Assembly: GCF_000383975.1 (NCBI RefSeq)
Contig: NZ_KB913017.1
Location: forward strand, 3,510,265-3,574,264
Origin: Natronorubrum tibetense GA33
GTDB lineage: Archaea; Halobacteriota; Halobacteria; Halobacteriales; Natrialbaceae
DNA: 64,000 nucleotides
Direction of reading: 5' to 3'
Shown here: positions 17,817 through 25,823 of the stretch, one piece after another
Numbering within the stretch: position 1 is the stretch's first letter
Layout: the number at the start of each line of letters is the position of its first letter
Made by a program: the position numbers and the translations under genes
The notes under the pieces: model-generated
Database searches by the model: none
Seen by the model: the letters and a program-made list of their open reading frames with translations, nothing else
What the model was told of the DNA's origin: nothing

Positions 17817-18809
17817 ATGACCGACCTCGAGGCGATGGTCGGCGACTCGAAGGTCACCGTCGAGGAGTTCCGGATCGAACCGGGGAAAGTCGAGGAGTTC
17901 GCGCGCTCGATCACGGAGACGGATCCGGTGTTTCGAGACCCAGACGCTGCGGCGGACCGCGGCTTCGACCGCGTTCCCGCACCGCTGACCTACCCCCGCG
18001 TCAGTCGGTTCCCACGATATCGCCCCGAGGATGTCGAGATGTACGGCTTCGACCTCGGCTTCCAACCCGAGTACGTCCTCCACGGCGAGCAGACCTACGA
18101 GTACGAGCGCCCGCTGCAGGTCGGCGACGTGCTGACGGGGACGACAACGCTCGCGAAGGTCTTCCAGCGCGAAGGCGGCCGCGCCGGGACGATGACCTTC
18201 GCCGTCTACGAGACCGAATACCGGGACGAGAACGACGACCTCGTGCTCACCGACCGCGCGACCGCCATCGAGACGTCCGGTGCCGTCCAGAACGATGCGG
18301 ACGACGGAGAGGAGTCGGACGACTCGAGCGACGCCGACGAGACGGCAGCCGTCGCGAACGGCGGACAGGTTCCGGAGCCAGACTCGCTCGAGACGGTTTC
18401 GTCCGTCGCCGACGTCAGCGTCGGCGATACCGGCCCGACGGTCGTCGTCGAGGATCTCGAGCGCAAACATTTCGTTAAGTACGCGGGCGCGAGCGGGGAC
18501 TTCAACCCGATCCACTACGACGAACCCTACGCCCGCGCAGCGGGCAACGAGAGCGTCTTCGGCCAGGGCATGTTCACGGCCGGCGTCGCCTCCCGCGTCG
18601 TCACCAACTGGTTCGGCCTCGAGTCGATCGACTCCTTCGGCGTCCGCTTCCAGTCGCAGGTCTTCCCCGGGGACTCGATCGTCGCAACGGGCGAGATCGT
18701 CGATGGCGAGTCCGACGATGGTGTCGTCGAAGTCGATCTCGAGGCGACGAACCAACACGGCGAGACGCTGCTGACCGGGTCGGCGACGGCGACGCTCGAG
18801 GAGGACTGA
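17817..18809 (+). CDS. MaoC-type double-hotdog enoyl-CoA hydratase
   Basis: The chosen ATG gives 330 residues; a GTG at 17802 preceded by GAGGTG is an equally good start. The N-terminal hotdog (about residues 10-150) resembles the FAS1/MaoC N-terminal dehydratase domain. An Asp/Glu/Ser linker follows (about 160-185). The C-terminal hotdog carries the hydratase-2 signature YAGASGDFNPIHYDEPYA, with the catalytic Asp and His. It should hydrate 2-enoyl-CoA to (R)-3-hydroxyacyl-CoA. Such enzymes serve beta-oxidation or polyhydroxyalkanoate supply. It is divergent from an SDR and is followed 44 bp later by repeat A4. Confidence 0.9.
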   Translation: MTDLEAMVGDSKVTVEEFRIEPGKVEEFARSITETDPVFRDPDAAADRGFDRVPAPLTYPRVSRFPRYRPEDVEMYGFDLGFQPEYVLHGEQTYEYERPLQVGDVLTGTTTLAKVFQREGGRAGTMTFAVYETEYRDENDDLVLTDRATAIETSGAVQNDADDGEESDDSSDADETAAVANGGQVPEPDSLETVSSVADVSVGDTGPTVVVEDLERKHFVKYAGASGDFNPIHYDEPYARAAGNESVFGQGMFTAGVASRVVTNWFGLESIDSFGVRFQSQVFPGDSIVATGEIVDGESDDGVVEVDLEATNQHGETLLTGSATATLEED

Positions 18810-18852
18810 GCGAGATCTCTCTTTCAGGGTGCTACAGCGTCTCGAGATAGCG

Positions 18853-19031
18853 ACGTGCGGTGGCGCGCGCTGGCGACACTCCCGAGCATAGCGAGGGGTG
18901 TCGCCGATGTTGTGCGAGGGATGAGTGAAGGAGCACAGCGACTGAGCGTAGCGCGGAACCGCAGGTTCCGCGGACCATGCGAACGGGCGCGAAGCGCCCG
19001 TGAGCAGAAATCGGCTGGGGAGGACGTGGAA
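18853..19031 (+). repeat. Repeat family A, copy A4
   Basis: The copy runs from ACGTGCGGTGGCGCGCGCTG to AATCGGCTGGGGAGGACGTG, with similarity fading out near 19052. It contains three clean hairpins in the variable part: GGCGACAC...GTGTCGCC, CGGAACC-GCA-GGTTCCG and GGGCGC-GAA-GCGCCC. The gap 18810-19150 between the MaoC gene and the convergent OB-fold gene holds nothing else. Confidence 0.8.
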
Positions 19032-19150
19032 ATCCTAGTCGCCAGCGATAGTAGCGTTCTCGACTCCGTTACTCTCGAAATCACACACTCGAGCGTCACC
19101 ACTTCCCCTTCCGACAGGTGTAAAGCGCAGTTTCGGACTGTTCGAGTCAC

Positions 19151-19591
19151 CTAGTGAGGAACGAACACGGGCAGCGCAGCCTCGTCGGAGACTTGCCAGA
19201 ACGTGACCGCGACGGCGGACCCGATCTCCACGTCCGCGGGCTCACAATCTACCAACGCTAGCAGCCGCGGCCCCTCCTCGAGATCGACCGCCGCGACGAC
19301 GTATGGCGTCCGATCCCCGAAGCCCGGCTCGCCCGGGACGTGACACACGGTGTAGCTGTAGACCGTCCCGACACCCGAACTCGTCTCGAACGGCGGACCG
19401 ACGACACCACAGCCCGTACAGACGGCCCGCGGGTACAACTGGGCGGTCCCACACTCCTCGCACTGTTGGTACACCAACTCCCCCTCGAGCGTCGCCGCCC
19501 AGAACTCGGTATTCGCTCCAGTTGGAACCGGAATCGGCCCCTCCCAGGAGTCGCGGCGATCTTCGACGGGTGCCGAATCAGGCCCCGTCAT
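19151..19591 (-). CDS. Zn-ribbon/OB-fold acyl-CoA-binding protein (DUF35)
   Basis: The 146-residue protein has an N-terminal rubredoxin-like zinc ribbon (CEECG near residue 41, CTGCG near 56) followed by an OB fold (about 65-140). In archaea such DUF35 proteins partner thiolases: in the HMG-CoA pathway they bridge acetoacetyl-CoA thiolase and HMG-CoA synthase and hold a shared CoA site. Here its start overlaps the stop of a thiolase-like gene by four bases, so the two are translated together and almost certainly form a complex. A second such pair lies at the right edge of the window. Confidence 0.92.
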   Translation of the reverse strand: MTGPDSAPVEDRRDSWEGPIPVPTGANTEFWAATLEGELVYQQCEECGTAQLYPRAVCTGCGVVGPPFETSSGVGTVYSYTVCHVPGEPGFGDRTPYVVAAVDLEEGPRLLALVDCEPADVEIGSAVAVTFWQVSDEAALPVFVPH

Positions 19592-20736
19592 GCGCCCCTC
19601 CGGAGGACGACGGTGCTACTTGAAGACAACACGCCGCCCGTCCCGTGGGCCACCGCGACCTCAGCCCCATCGACCTGCCGGTCACCAGTATAATCACCCC
19701 GCAACTGCCGGACGGCCTCGATGAGGACGAAGACGCCGAAGTGGCCCGGATGGCAGTACGAGAGCCCGCCGCCCTGGGTGTTCATCGGCAACTCGCCGCC
19801 GGGCGCGGTCGTCCCGCCCTCAACGAACGAGCCGCCCTCGCCTTTCTCGCAGAAGCCGAGATCCTCGAGGGTCACGAGCGCCGTATACGTAAACGAGTCG
19901 TAAAGCTGTGCAACGTCCACGTCCGCGGGCGTAATCCCGGCCTCGTCGAACGCCTTCGGGCCGGTCACCGCAGCCCCGGTGGTCGTCATATCCGGCATCT
20001 CGCTGATGTCCTGGCGGTGGGTACTCGTGGAGGCTACACCCGCAACCGAGATCTCCGGCACGCCGATCTCGCGGGCCTTCGCCTCGGAAACCAGCACGAC
20101 GGCCCCGCCGCCGTCGGAGACGAGACAGCAATCGAGCAGGTTGAACGGCTCGGCAACCGGCCGGGACTCGAGGACGTCGTCGACCGTAATCTCCTCCCGC
20201 TGAGCCGCCTTGGGGTTCATCGACGCCCACTCGCGGGTCGAGACCGCGATTTCGGCGAGTTGCGCCTCCGTGGTGCCGTACTCGTGCATGTGCCGTTTCG
20301 CGGCCATCGCGTACGCGCCCGGCGGGCGAAACAGCCCCGTGGGCCGGAGGAAGCCGTCGACGGGGTGGGTGACCTCGAGCGAGCGATCCCGCCCCGGACC
20401 GGTCTTCCGCGTCGAGCCGTAGGCGATCACGACGACATCCGCCCGCCCGCGAGCCATCGCGTCGCCGACGTGCCCACAAAAGTGTTCGAACGAGGAGCCG
20501 CCGATTTCGGTGCCCTCGAGCAGCGACGGCTCCTCGAGGTCGAGGTACTCCGAGAGGACGAGCGCGGGCATGTAGTCGTCGCCGCCTGCAACGGCGACGC
20601 CGTCGACATCCGAGAGCGAGAGGTCGGCGTCCTCGAGCGCTCGAACCGTCGCGATGCCCGCGTTGTCGAGCCAGTTCCGATCGGGCGTCTCCCCGAGATC
20701 GCTCTCGGCGACGCCGGCGACGATCGGCTCAGCCAT
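19588..20736 (-). CDS. Thiolase-like protein (SCP-x/lipid-transfer type)
   Basis: The 382-residue protein belongs to the thiolase superfamily branch that pairs with DUF35 proteins. It shows EHFCGHVGDAMARGRAD near residue 84, in the region of the nucleophile, LYDSFTYTALVTLEDLGF, and GGGLSYCHPGHFGVF near residue 320, where the His of the usual GHPxG motif is kept. The first Cys is in a different context (FCGHV) from the CxS motif of classical thiolases, so the exact chemistry is open. It is followed, with a four-base overlap, by its DUF35 partner. It probably acts on long or branched acyl-CoA. Confidence 0.88.
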   Translation of the reverse strand: MAEPIVAGVAESDLGETPDRNWLDNAGIATVRALEDADLSLSDVDGVAVAGGDDYMPALVLSEYLDLEEPSLLEGTEIGGSSFEHFCGHVGDAMARGRADVVVIAYGSTRKTGPGRDRSLEVTHPVDGFLRPTGLFRPPGAYAMAAKRHMHEYGTTEAQLAEIAVSTREWASMNPKAAQREEITVDDVLESRPVAEPFNLLDCCLVSDGGGAVVLVSEAKAREIGVPEISVAGVASTSTHRQDISEMPDMTTTGAAVTGPKAFDEAGITPADVDVAQLYDSFTYTALVTLEDLGFCEKGEGGSFVEGGTTAPGGELPMNTQGGGLSYCHPGHFGVFVLIEAVRQLRGDYTGDRQVDGAEVAVAHGTGGVLSSSSTVVLRRGA

Positions 20737-20964
20737 GGCAGTGCCTCCGGACGGCTAGTGTGGTCATACCCTGCGTTTTTCCAACGGTCGCTAAATAGGT
20801 TGCGGTGGTATAACACGGCACTATGTGGCAAGAGGAAGAAATGGTATTCGCGTTTTAGGAACGTCGCGCAGTCGGGTGGTTCGGTCGAGATGGGCGTTGG
20901 ACCAAGGAAACATGTGAACGGGGGAACTATTATGTGGGCGGGGTTTGTTGTCATAGGCCATACC

Positions 20965-21237
20965 ATGTCCGAGCCTGATGTCGAAGCGATTCGAGCACAG
21001 CTAGTTGACGCGTTCGAGGGGGCAGATTACCCCGTCTCGAACCCGATGGAGTTCCTGCCGGCGCTGCCGAACGGCCCCGCAACGACGTTCGAGTCCGGCG
21101 ACTTCTCGATGTCGATCATGGAGCTACAGAACGCCTCCGACGGCGGCGACGATCGATACCCCTACCACGGGCCCGAGGAGGTCGCCGACGATATCATCGA
21201 GGGACTGCAAGACGCCGGGGAACTCCCGACCGAATAG
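20965..21237 (+). CDS. Small MTH865-like protein
   Basis: The ATG at 20965 starts a 90-residue protein; the longer open frame upstream is antisense to the thiolase-like gene. The protein resembles the archaeal MTH865 family (a small EF-hand-like helical fold), with FEGADYPVSNPMEFLPALPNG as the most family-like part (motif near residues 18-36) and a DDIIEGL helix near the C-terminus. Function is unknown. It sits between a divergent thiolase-like gene and an SDR gene on the same strand 102 bp downstream. Confidence 0.75.
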   Translation: MSEPDVEAIRAQLVDAFEGADYPVSNPMEFLPALPNGPATTFESGDFSMSIMELQNASDGGDDRYPYHGPEEVADDIIEGLQDAGELPTE

Positions 21238-21339
21238 GCCGGCGACGGTCGTCTTTTCCCGATCGGTACCGGCCTCGAGCCGCGTTCGTCGAACCGAAAG
21301 ATGACAACGTATATAGTGTAAACTAACAACTGCGGAAGT

Positions 21340-22119
21340 ATGGATCTCGGACTCACAGACCGTACGGCCGTCGTTACCGGCGGTGCCGGACGAATCGGAA
21401 GCGAAGACTGTCGCGTGCTCGCCCAGGAAGGGGCCGAAGTGATCGTCCTCGACGTGAACCTCGACGGTGCCGAGCGCGTCGCCGACGAACTCGTCGAGGA
21501 GTACGACGCGACGGCCCACGCCGTCGAATGCGACCTCACCGACCGCGAGGACGTGGGCGACACCGTCGCCGCACTCGAAGCCGAAACCGGCGGAATCGAC
21601 ATCCTGATCAACAACGCTGGCCTGGTCGACGGCCGCGGTCGCGTCGAGAATTTCGACGACGAGATCTGGGACCGCGACGTCGCCGTCAATCTCACGGGGA
21701 CGTACAACATCACCCGCGAGGTCTTCCCGCACATGAAAGACCGCGAGTTCGGTCGGATCGTGACGATGTCCTCGATCGCGGGCTTGCAAGGTGGGTTCGG
21801 TCAGGTTTCCTACTCGGCGACGAAATCCGCACTGATCGGCTTCGGGAAGTCGCTGGCCTTAGAGGGCGGTAAACACGGTATCACCTCGAACATTCTCACG
21901 CCGACGATCGTCGTCGGTGACCTCGCCGATCTGCCACACGAGCAACTCGAGGCCATCGACGAGAACTTCGCACGTCTCGCAGACGCCACGCCGATGGGGA
22001 ACCTCGGTCGGGAAGAGGACGTCGCGCCGCTCGTCGCGTTCCTCGCGTCGGACCACGCGGAGTACATTACGGGTCAGGTCGTGGGTGTGACCGGCGGTGC
22101 GGATCTATTGTACTACTAA
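21340..22119 (+). CDS. Short-chain dehydrogenase/reductase
   Basis: This 259-residue SDR has TGGAGRIGSE for the cofactor, an Asp after the second strand (LDVNLDGA) that favours NAD(H), NNAGLVDGRG, and the catalytic Ser with YSATK (MSSIAGLQGG...SYSATKSAL). The C-terminus, VVGVTGGADLLYY, is that of a classical 250-residue SDR. A 3-hydroxyacyl-CoA or 3-ketoacyl substrate is suggested only by its neighbours, an acyl-CoA dehydrogenase 145 bp downstream and thiolase-like genes upstream. Confidence 0.92.
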   Translation: MDLGLTDRTAVVTGGAGRIGSEDCRVLAQEGAEVIVLDVNLDGAERVADELVEEYDATAHAVECDLTDREDVGDTVAALEAETGGIDILINNAGLVDGRGRVENFDDEIWDRDVAVNLTGTYNITREVFPHMKDREFGRIVTMSSIAGLQGGFGQVSYSATKSALIGFGKSLALEGGKHGITSNILTPTIVVGDLADLPHEQLEAIDENFARLADATPMGNLGREEDVAPLVAFLASDHAEYITGQVVGVTGGADLLYY

Positions 22120-22264
22120 GGCGACTCGTCATCTTCGCAGTGACCCCGAGTGCGGCCGTCGCGGCGACTCGACTCGCGTGATTTTCCCTCTGTCTATCGT
22201 TCCCGTGTGAAGATTTAACACCGTTCGACAGAATAGGTAATTCGCTGTCAGGAGTGACTACACA

Positions 22265-23440
22265 ATGATGCCAACCGACGAACAGCGGATGATTCGAGAC
22301 TCCGTTCGGGAGTTCATGGACGAGGAGATCGCGCCCGACTTGCCGGAAGCGGACCGCAAGCCCCTCTCGAAAGACGACGCGATCGACTACATGCAGCGGA
22401 TGGCCGAAATCGACGTTGGCCCCTACGCCGAGGAGCGCTTCGACGACCCGCTGACGAGTACGATCGTCAGTGAGGAGGTCTCGAGAGTCTGGCCGAGCCT
22501 CCAGGTGACGATGGGGATGTCGCTGCCGGTCACCATGTTCGAAATCTTCTCCGAGCGGACGCGGGACGCCTACGCCGAGGAGTACGACGAGGACCGCCTC
22601 GTCGGTTGTTTCGCCATCACCGAACCGTCCGGGGGCTCCGATACGAAGGTTCCGAACACGACGGCGGTCACGGACGGCGACGAGTACGTCATCAACGGCG
22701 AGAAGACGTGGGTCTCGAACGCCCCCATCGCCGACATCGCGCTCGTCGTCGCCTGGGACGACAAGGCCGACCGGCGCGATATGTTCCTCGTCGACCAGAA
22801 GACGGCCGGCTTCGACACCCGTCCCCTCGAGAAACTCGGGTGGAAGGGGTCACCTACGGGACAGCTCTTCTTCGACGACTGCCGGATCCCACAGGAGAAC
22901 AAGCTCTCGCGGGCAGTCATGGAGGCCATGAGCGACGGCCGGATGGATCCCAGCGAGTCGTCGTTCGCCACCGGCGGCAACCCGCTGAACACGATGTTCG
23001 CCTCGATGCGCAACGGCATGGCCGCTATCTCGGTGGGGATCATGCAAGCGGCCTACGAGGCCGCACTCGAGTACGCGACCGACCGCGAAGTCTTCGAAAA
23101 ACCGATCGGACAACACCAGCTGATTCAGGAGAAGCTGTACAATATCCGCGCGGGACTTGAGACGGGACGGCTCCTCACCCGCTACACCGCCCAGAAGATC
23201 GCCGAGGGCGACGAGGAGGCGCGGATGCTCTCCTCGCTCTCGAAGGGCTGGGTCTGCGAGAAATCGGTCGAGGTGGCCGACGATGCGATGCAGATCTACG
23301 GCGGCAACGGGCTCTCGACGGACTATCCCCTCGAGCGTTACTACAGGGATGCCCGCACGATGACCATCCCCGACGGAACGACCGAAATCCAGAAACTCGT
23401 CGTCGGCTACGAACTGACCGATATGCAGGCGTATACGTGA
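22265..23440 (+). CDS. Acyl-CoA dehydrogenase
   Basis: The 391-residue FAD enzyme has CFAITEPSGGSDTK near residue 118, WVSNAPIADIALVV, the AISVGIMQAAYEAALEY region and the C-terminal MQIYGGNGLSTDYPLE. The TIPDGTTEIQ segment, normally IYEGT(S/T)EIQ, is close to the usual substrate-binding loop. It belongs to the same superfamily as the dehydrogenases at 7280 and 33641 but is clearly distinct from both. An AT-rich box (GATTTAAC near 22212) lies in the upstream gap. Its last 20 bases are duplicated in tandem just beyond the stop. Confidence 0.93.
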   Translation: MMPTDEQRMIRDSVREFMDEEIAPDLPEADRKPLSKDDAIDYMQRMAEIDVGPYAEERFDDPLTSTIVSEEVSRVWPSLQVTMGMSLPVTMFEIFSERTRDAYAEEYDEDRLVGCFAITEPSGGSDTKVPNTTAVTDGDEYVINGEKTWVSNAPIADIALVVAWDDKADRRDMFLVDQKTAGFDTRPLEKLGWKGSPTGQLFFDDCRIPQENKLSRAVMEAMSDGRMDPSESSFATGGNPLNTMFASMRNGMAAISVGIMQAAYEAALEYATDREVFEKPIGQHQLIQEKLYNIRAGLETGRLLTRYTAQKIAEGDEEARMLSSLSKGWVCEKSVEVADDAMQIYGGNGLSTDYPLERYYRDARTMTIPDGTTEIQKLVVGYELTDMQAYT

Positions 23441-23468
23441 CGTCGACCATATGCAGGCGTATAGGTGA
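23421..23468 (+). repeat. 28-bp-period tandem duplication at a gene 3' end
   Basis: ATATGCAGGCGTATACGTGA at 23421-23440, which ends with the acyl-CoA dehydrogenase stop codon, is repeated with one mismatch at 23449-23468. It looks like a recent slippage or duplication event. Confidence 0.75.
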
Positions 23469-23790
23469 GCCGATCGTCGACGGGATCGGCCGAGATCACA
23501 CAGCTGGTAGTCTGAATCGGGAGACGAGTTAGCAGTATTCGTGTGGGTTGACCACTAGATTTACGGTATTTGGTTCAGACAATGGTGGTATGACGATCCG
23601 TCCGCGTTCGAGTACGGACCTGATTTCGGAGACGCGGCCCGGTCTTGCTATCGGCTCGAGGTCCCAACCTGCTGCAGGAACGTCGTTGCGACTCGAGTCT
23701 CGAGCCGGAACGCGGGAGACGCCGGTCGATGAACCGGGAGATCAGTGCCAATCCCCGCAGGGGCGTCCTCGAGACGGAGTGTGCCGATAG
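23469..23790. other. Leader region of the APC permease
   Basis: No gene was recognised. The patch around 23558-23575 (AGATTTACGG and TATTTGG) is the most AT-rich part and could hold a core promoter. If so, the permease mRNA would have a leader of about 200 bases. Confidence 0.35.
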
Positions 23791-25260
23791 ATGTCCGACG
23801 CGGAGTTCAGCCTCATCGACGAGAAGATCGGGCTGTTCGGTGGGACCTTGCTTCTCGTCGGGAACGTCATCGCGATGACGGCGTTTCTCCTGCCTGCCCA
23901 CCTGATCGCCGACGACGGACTCGGTCCCGAGGTCGCAATTGCGATGTTGCTCGTCATCCTCCCGGTCACGTTCAGCATCCTCAGTACGTTGCAGATCGGC
24001 GGGGCGATGCCGGCCGCCGGCGGGAGCTACGTCTACGGCTCGCGGCTCATCAGTCCCTTTTTCGGCTTCCTGTTGCCGTGGATCGTCATCCCGTCGATCT
24101 GGCTCGGGCAGCTCTACCTCGCGTTCGGCTTCGCCGAGTTCGTGAGTTTCTTCCCGACGTTCGACTGGATCCCGATGTGGGCACTGATGTACGCCGTCAT
24201 GATCCCGTTCGTCGTCCTGAACGTCCTCGGTATCCGGCTGGTGACGCAGGTCCAGATCGTGCTGGTCTCGATCATCATCGGCGGAATGTTGCTGTTCATC
24301 CTTCCGGGGACGCTCCACGTCGACACCGGCAACTACTCCGGGATGTTCGAATCCGGAACGGGACCCTTCTTCCTGGCCGTCGTCTCGCTGTCAATCGCGA
24401 TGCACGGCTTCGGCCTCGCGACCGATCTCGGGGAGGAACTCGAGGATCCGGTGACGAACATCCCGCGCGTGCTGGGGCTGAGCGCCGTGATCTCGATCGG
24501 GCTCATGGTCGCCCTTGTCGTCGTCGCTGTCGGCGTCGTGCCAACCGAGTTCTACGTCGAGAACCGCGACGCCGGCGTCGCGTACGCCGCCTTCGAGTTC
24601 CTGCCGAGCGGCGGTGCGTACGTCGTCGCGTTCGCCGCGGTCGTGGGGGCGTTCACTTCGCTGAACACGCTGTACACAGCCTACTCCAGACAGCTGATGC
24701 GGGCCGCCCGCGACGAGGCGATCCCGCTCTACTTCGCGAAGCTCCACCCCGAGTACCAGACGCCCTACCGGGCGATTCTGCTGCTCGCCGTGCCGGCGTT
24801 GATTCTGGTGCCGCCGATCAGCCAGACGACGCCCGTGCTCATGGCCTCGGTGTTGGCGATGACCTCGATGATCGGGGCGATTATCAGTTCGATCGCGCTG
24901 TGGAACCTCCCCAAGCGGTTCGAACGTCGCTACGAGTACTCGATCTACAAGCTGCCGTTGCCGTTCCTGAAGTTCGTCGCCGTCGGGAGCGCGCTCGTGG
25001 CCACCGTGTTCCTCCTCGGGGTCTCCCTGGAACTGGGCTGGGTGCTCGCGATCATCCTCGGCTGGATGGTGCTCGCCTACCCGACCTACCGCTACCGCGT
25101 CTGCTCGCTCGAGGCGAACAAAGACGTCGATCTGAGACGACGGATGAAGTCGCTTCACGATTACGAGGAAGAGCGCGCCGAAGCCGGCTCCCGTGCCGGT
25201 CAGGAACAGTCCGTCGATACGGAAACCGACGTGGATAGCTCGTCACCCGCCGAGGATTGA
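23791..25260 (+). CDS. APC-superfamily amino-acid permease
   Basis: The 489-residue protein has twelve predicted membrane segments and starts in normal APC style: LIDEKIGLFGGTLLLVGNVIA (first helix, with a Gly-rich unwound region). It continues with IGGAMPAAGGSYVYGSRL, whose P-x-A-G-G-x-Y motif is typical of APC transporters. The hydrophilic C-terminal tail (about residues 445-489) is rich in Glu and Asp and is cytoplasmic. The proteins import amino acids or related amines with protons or sodium. The specificity is not visible. An RDD-family gene follows immediately. Confidence 0.9.
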   Translation: MSDAEFSLIDEKIGLFGGTLLLVGNVIAMTAFLLPAHLIADDGLGPEVAIAMLLVILPVTFSILSTLQIGGAMPAAGGSYVYGSRLISPFFGFLLPWIVIPSIWLGQLYLAFGFAEFVSFFPTFDWIPMWALMYAVMIPFVVLNVLGIRLVTQVQIVLVSIIIGGMLLFILPGTLHVDTGNYSGMFESGTGPFFLAVVSLSIAMHGFGLATDLGEELEDPVTNIPRVLGLSAVISIGLMVALVVVAVGVVPTEFYVENRDAGVAYAAFEFLPSGGAYVVAFAAVVGAFTSLNTLYTAYSRQLMRAARDEAIPLYFAKLHPEYQTPYRAILLLAVPALILVPPISQTTPVLMASVLAMTSMIGAIISSIALWNLPKRFERRYEYSIYKLPLPFLKFVAVGSALVATVFLLGVSLELGWVLAIILGWMVLAYPTYRYRVCSLEANKDVDLRRRMKSLHDYEEERAEAGSRAGQEQSVDTETDVDSSSPAED

Positions 25261-25265
25261 TCAAT

Positions 25266-25823
25266 ATGCTAAACTGGCTCCCAACGAAACGAGAACCCGA
25301 ACCCGACCTCGAGTCGGCCTCGCCCGCGCTGCTCAGACGGCGAGCGGTCGCGACGGTGATCGATCTGGCGGTCTGTTACTTCGTCATCGAAACCGCGATA
25401 CTTGCGGTGCTGATGGTCGCGTTCACGGACTTCTTCGTCGCCCCGAACAGCGACGCGTTCGCACTCAGTATCGTCGGTCTCGTGCCGATCTACCTGCTCT
25501 ACACGTTCTGCTTCGAGTGGCGGTACACCAGAACACCGGGGAAAAAGCGCATGGGTCTGCTCGTCGTCGAGGCGGATGGCTCTCGATTGGGACTTCGCAC
25601 GGCGGCGGTTCGAAACATCGTCCGGTACGTCGACTGGCTGCCGGCGGGCTACGCAGTCGGCTGGCTGCTCGCTCGCCGATCCTCGACCGGGAAGCGACTG
25701 GGCGACCGACTGGCCGGTACGCTCGTCGTGCGTCCGGTCACGACCGCTGACCCGCTGTACACGACCGAGCGGGAACGATACGACGTCGAGGACGGATCGA
25801 CTAAAACAACCGAGCGTCAGTAG
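25266..25823 (+). CDS. RDD-family membrane protein
   Basis: From the ATG at 25266 it has 185 residues; a TTG at 25257, overlapping the permease stop, would add three. The RDD hallmark is present as RRRAVATVIDLAVCYFV near residue 27 (Arg-Arg... Asp in the first helix). Two further membrane segments follow (about 47-80 and 118-140), with TPGKKRMGLLVVE between them. RDD proteins are poorly characterised; some act as sodium/proton antiporters. Coupling to the permease suggests an accessory role. Its last seven bases overlap the convergent substrate-binding-protein gene. Confidence 0.85.
   Translation: MLNWLPTKREPEPDLESASPALLRRRAVATVIDLAVCYFVIETAILAVLMVAFTDFFVAPNSDAFALSIVGLVPIYLLYTFCFEWRYTRTPGKKRMGLLVVEADGSRLGLRTAAVRNIVRYVDWLPAGYAVGWLLARRSSTGKRLGDRLAGTLVVRPVTTADPLYTTERERYDVEDGSTKTTERQ

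Noticed and set aside
17466-18758. N-terminal 430 residues of a 688-codon frame leading into the SDR gene
   Set aside because: This part is antisense to the MaoC gene; the SDR begins normally at 17465.
19645-20964. Long N-terminal extension of the MTH865-like gene
   Set aside because: Antisense to the thiolase-like gene; the family starts at the ATG at 20965.
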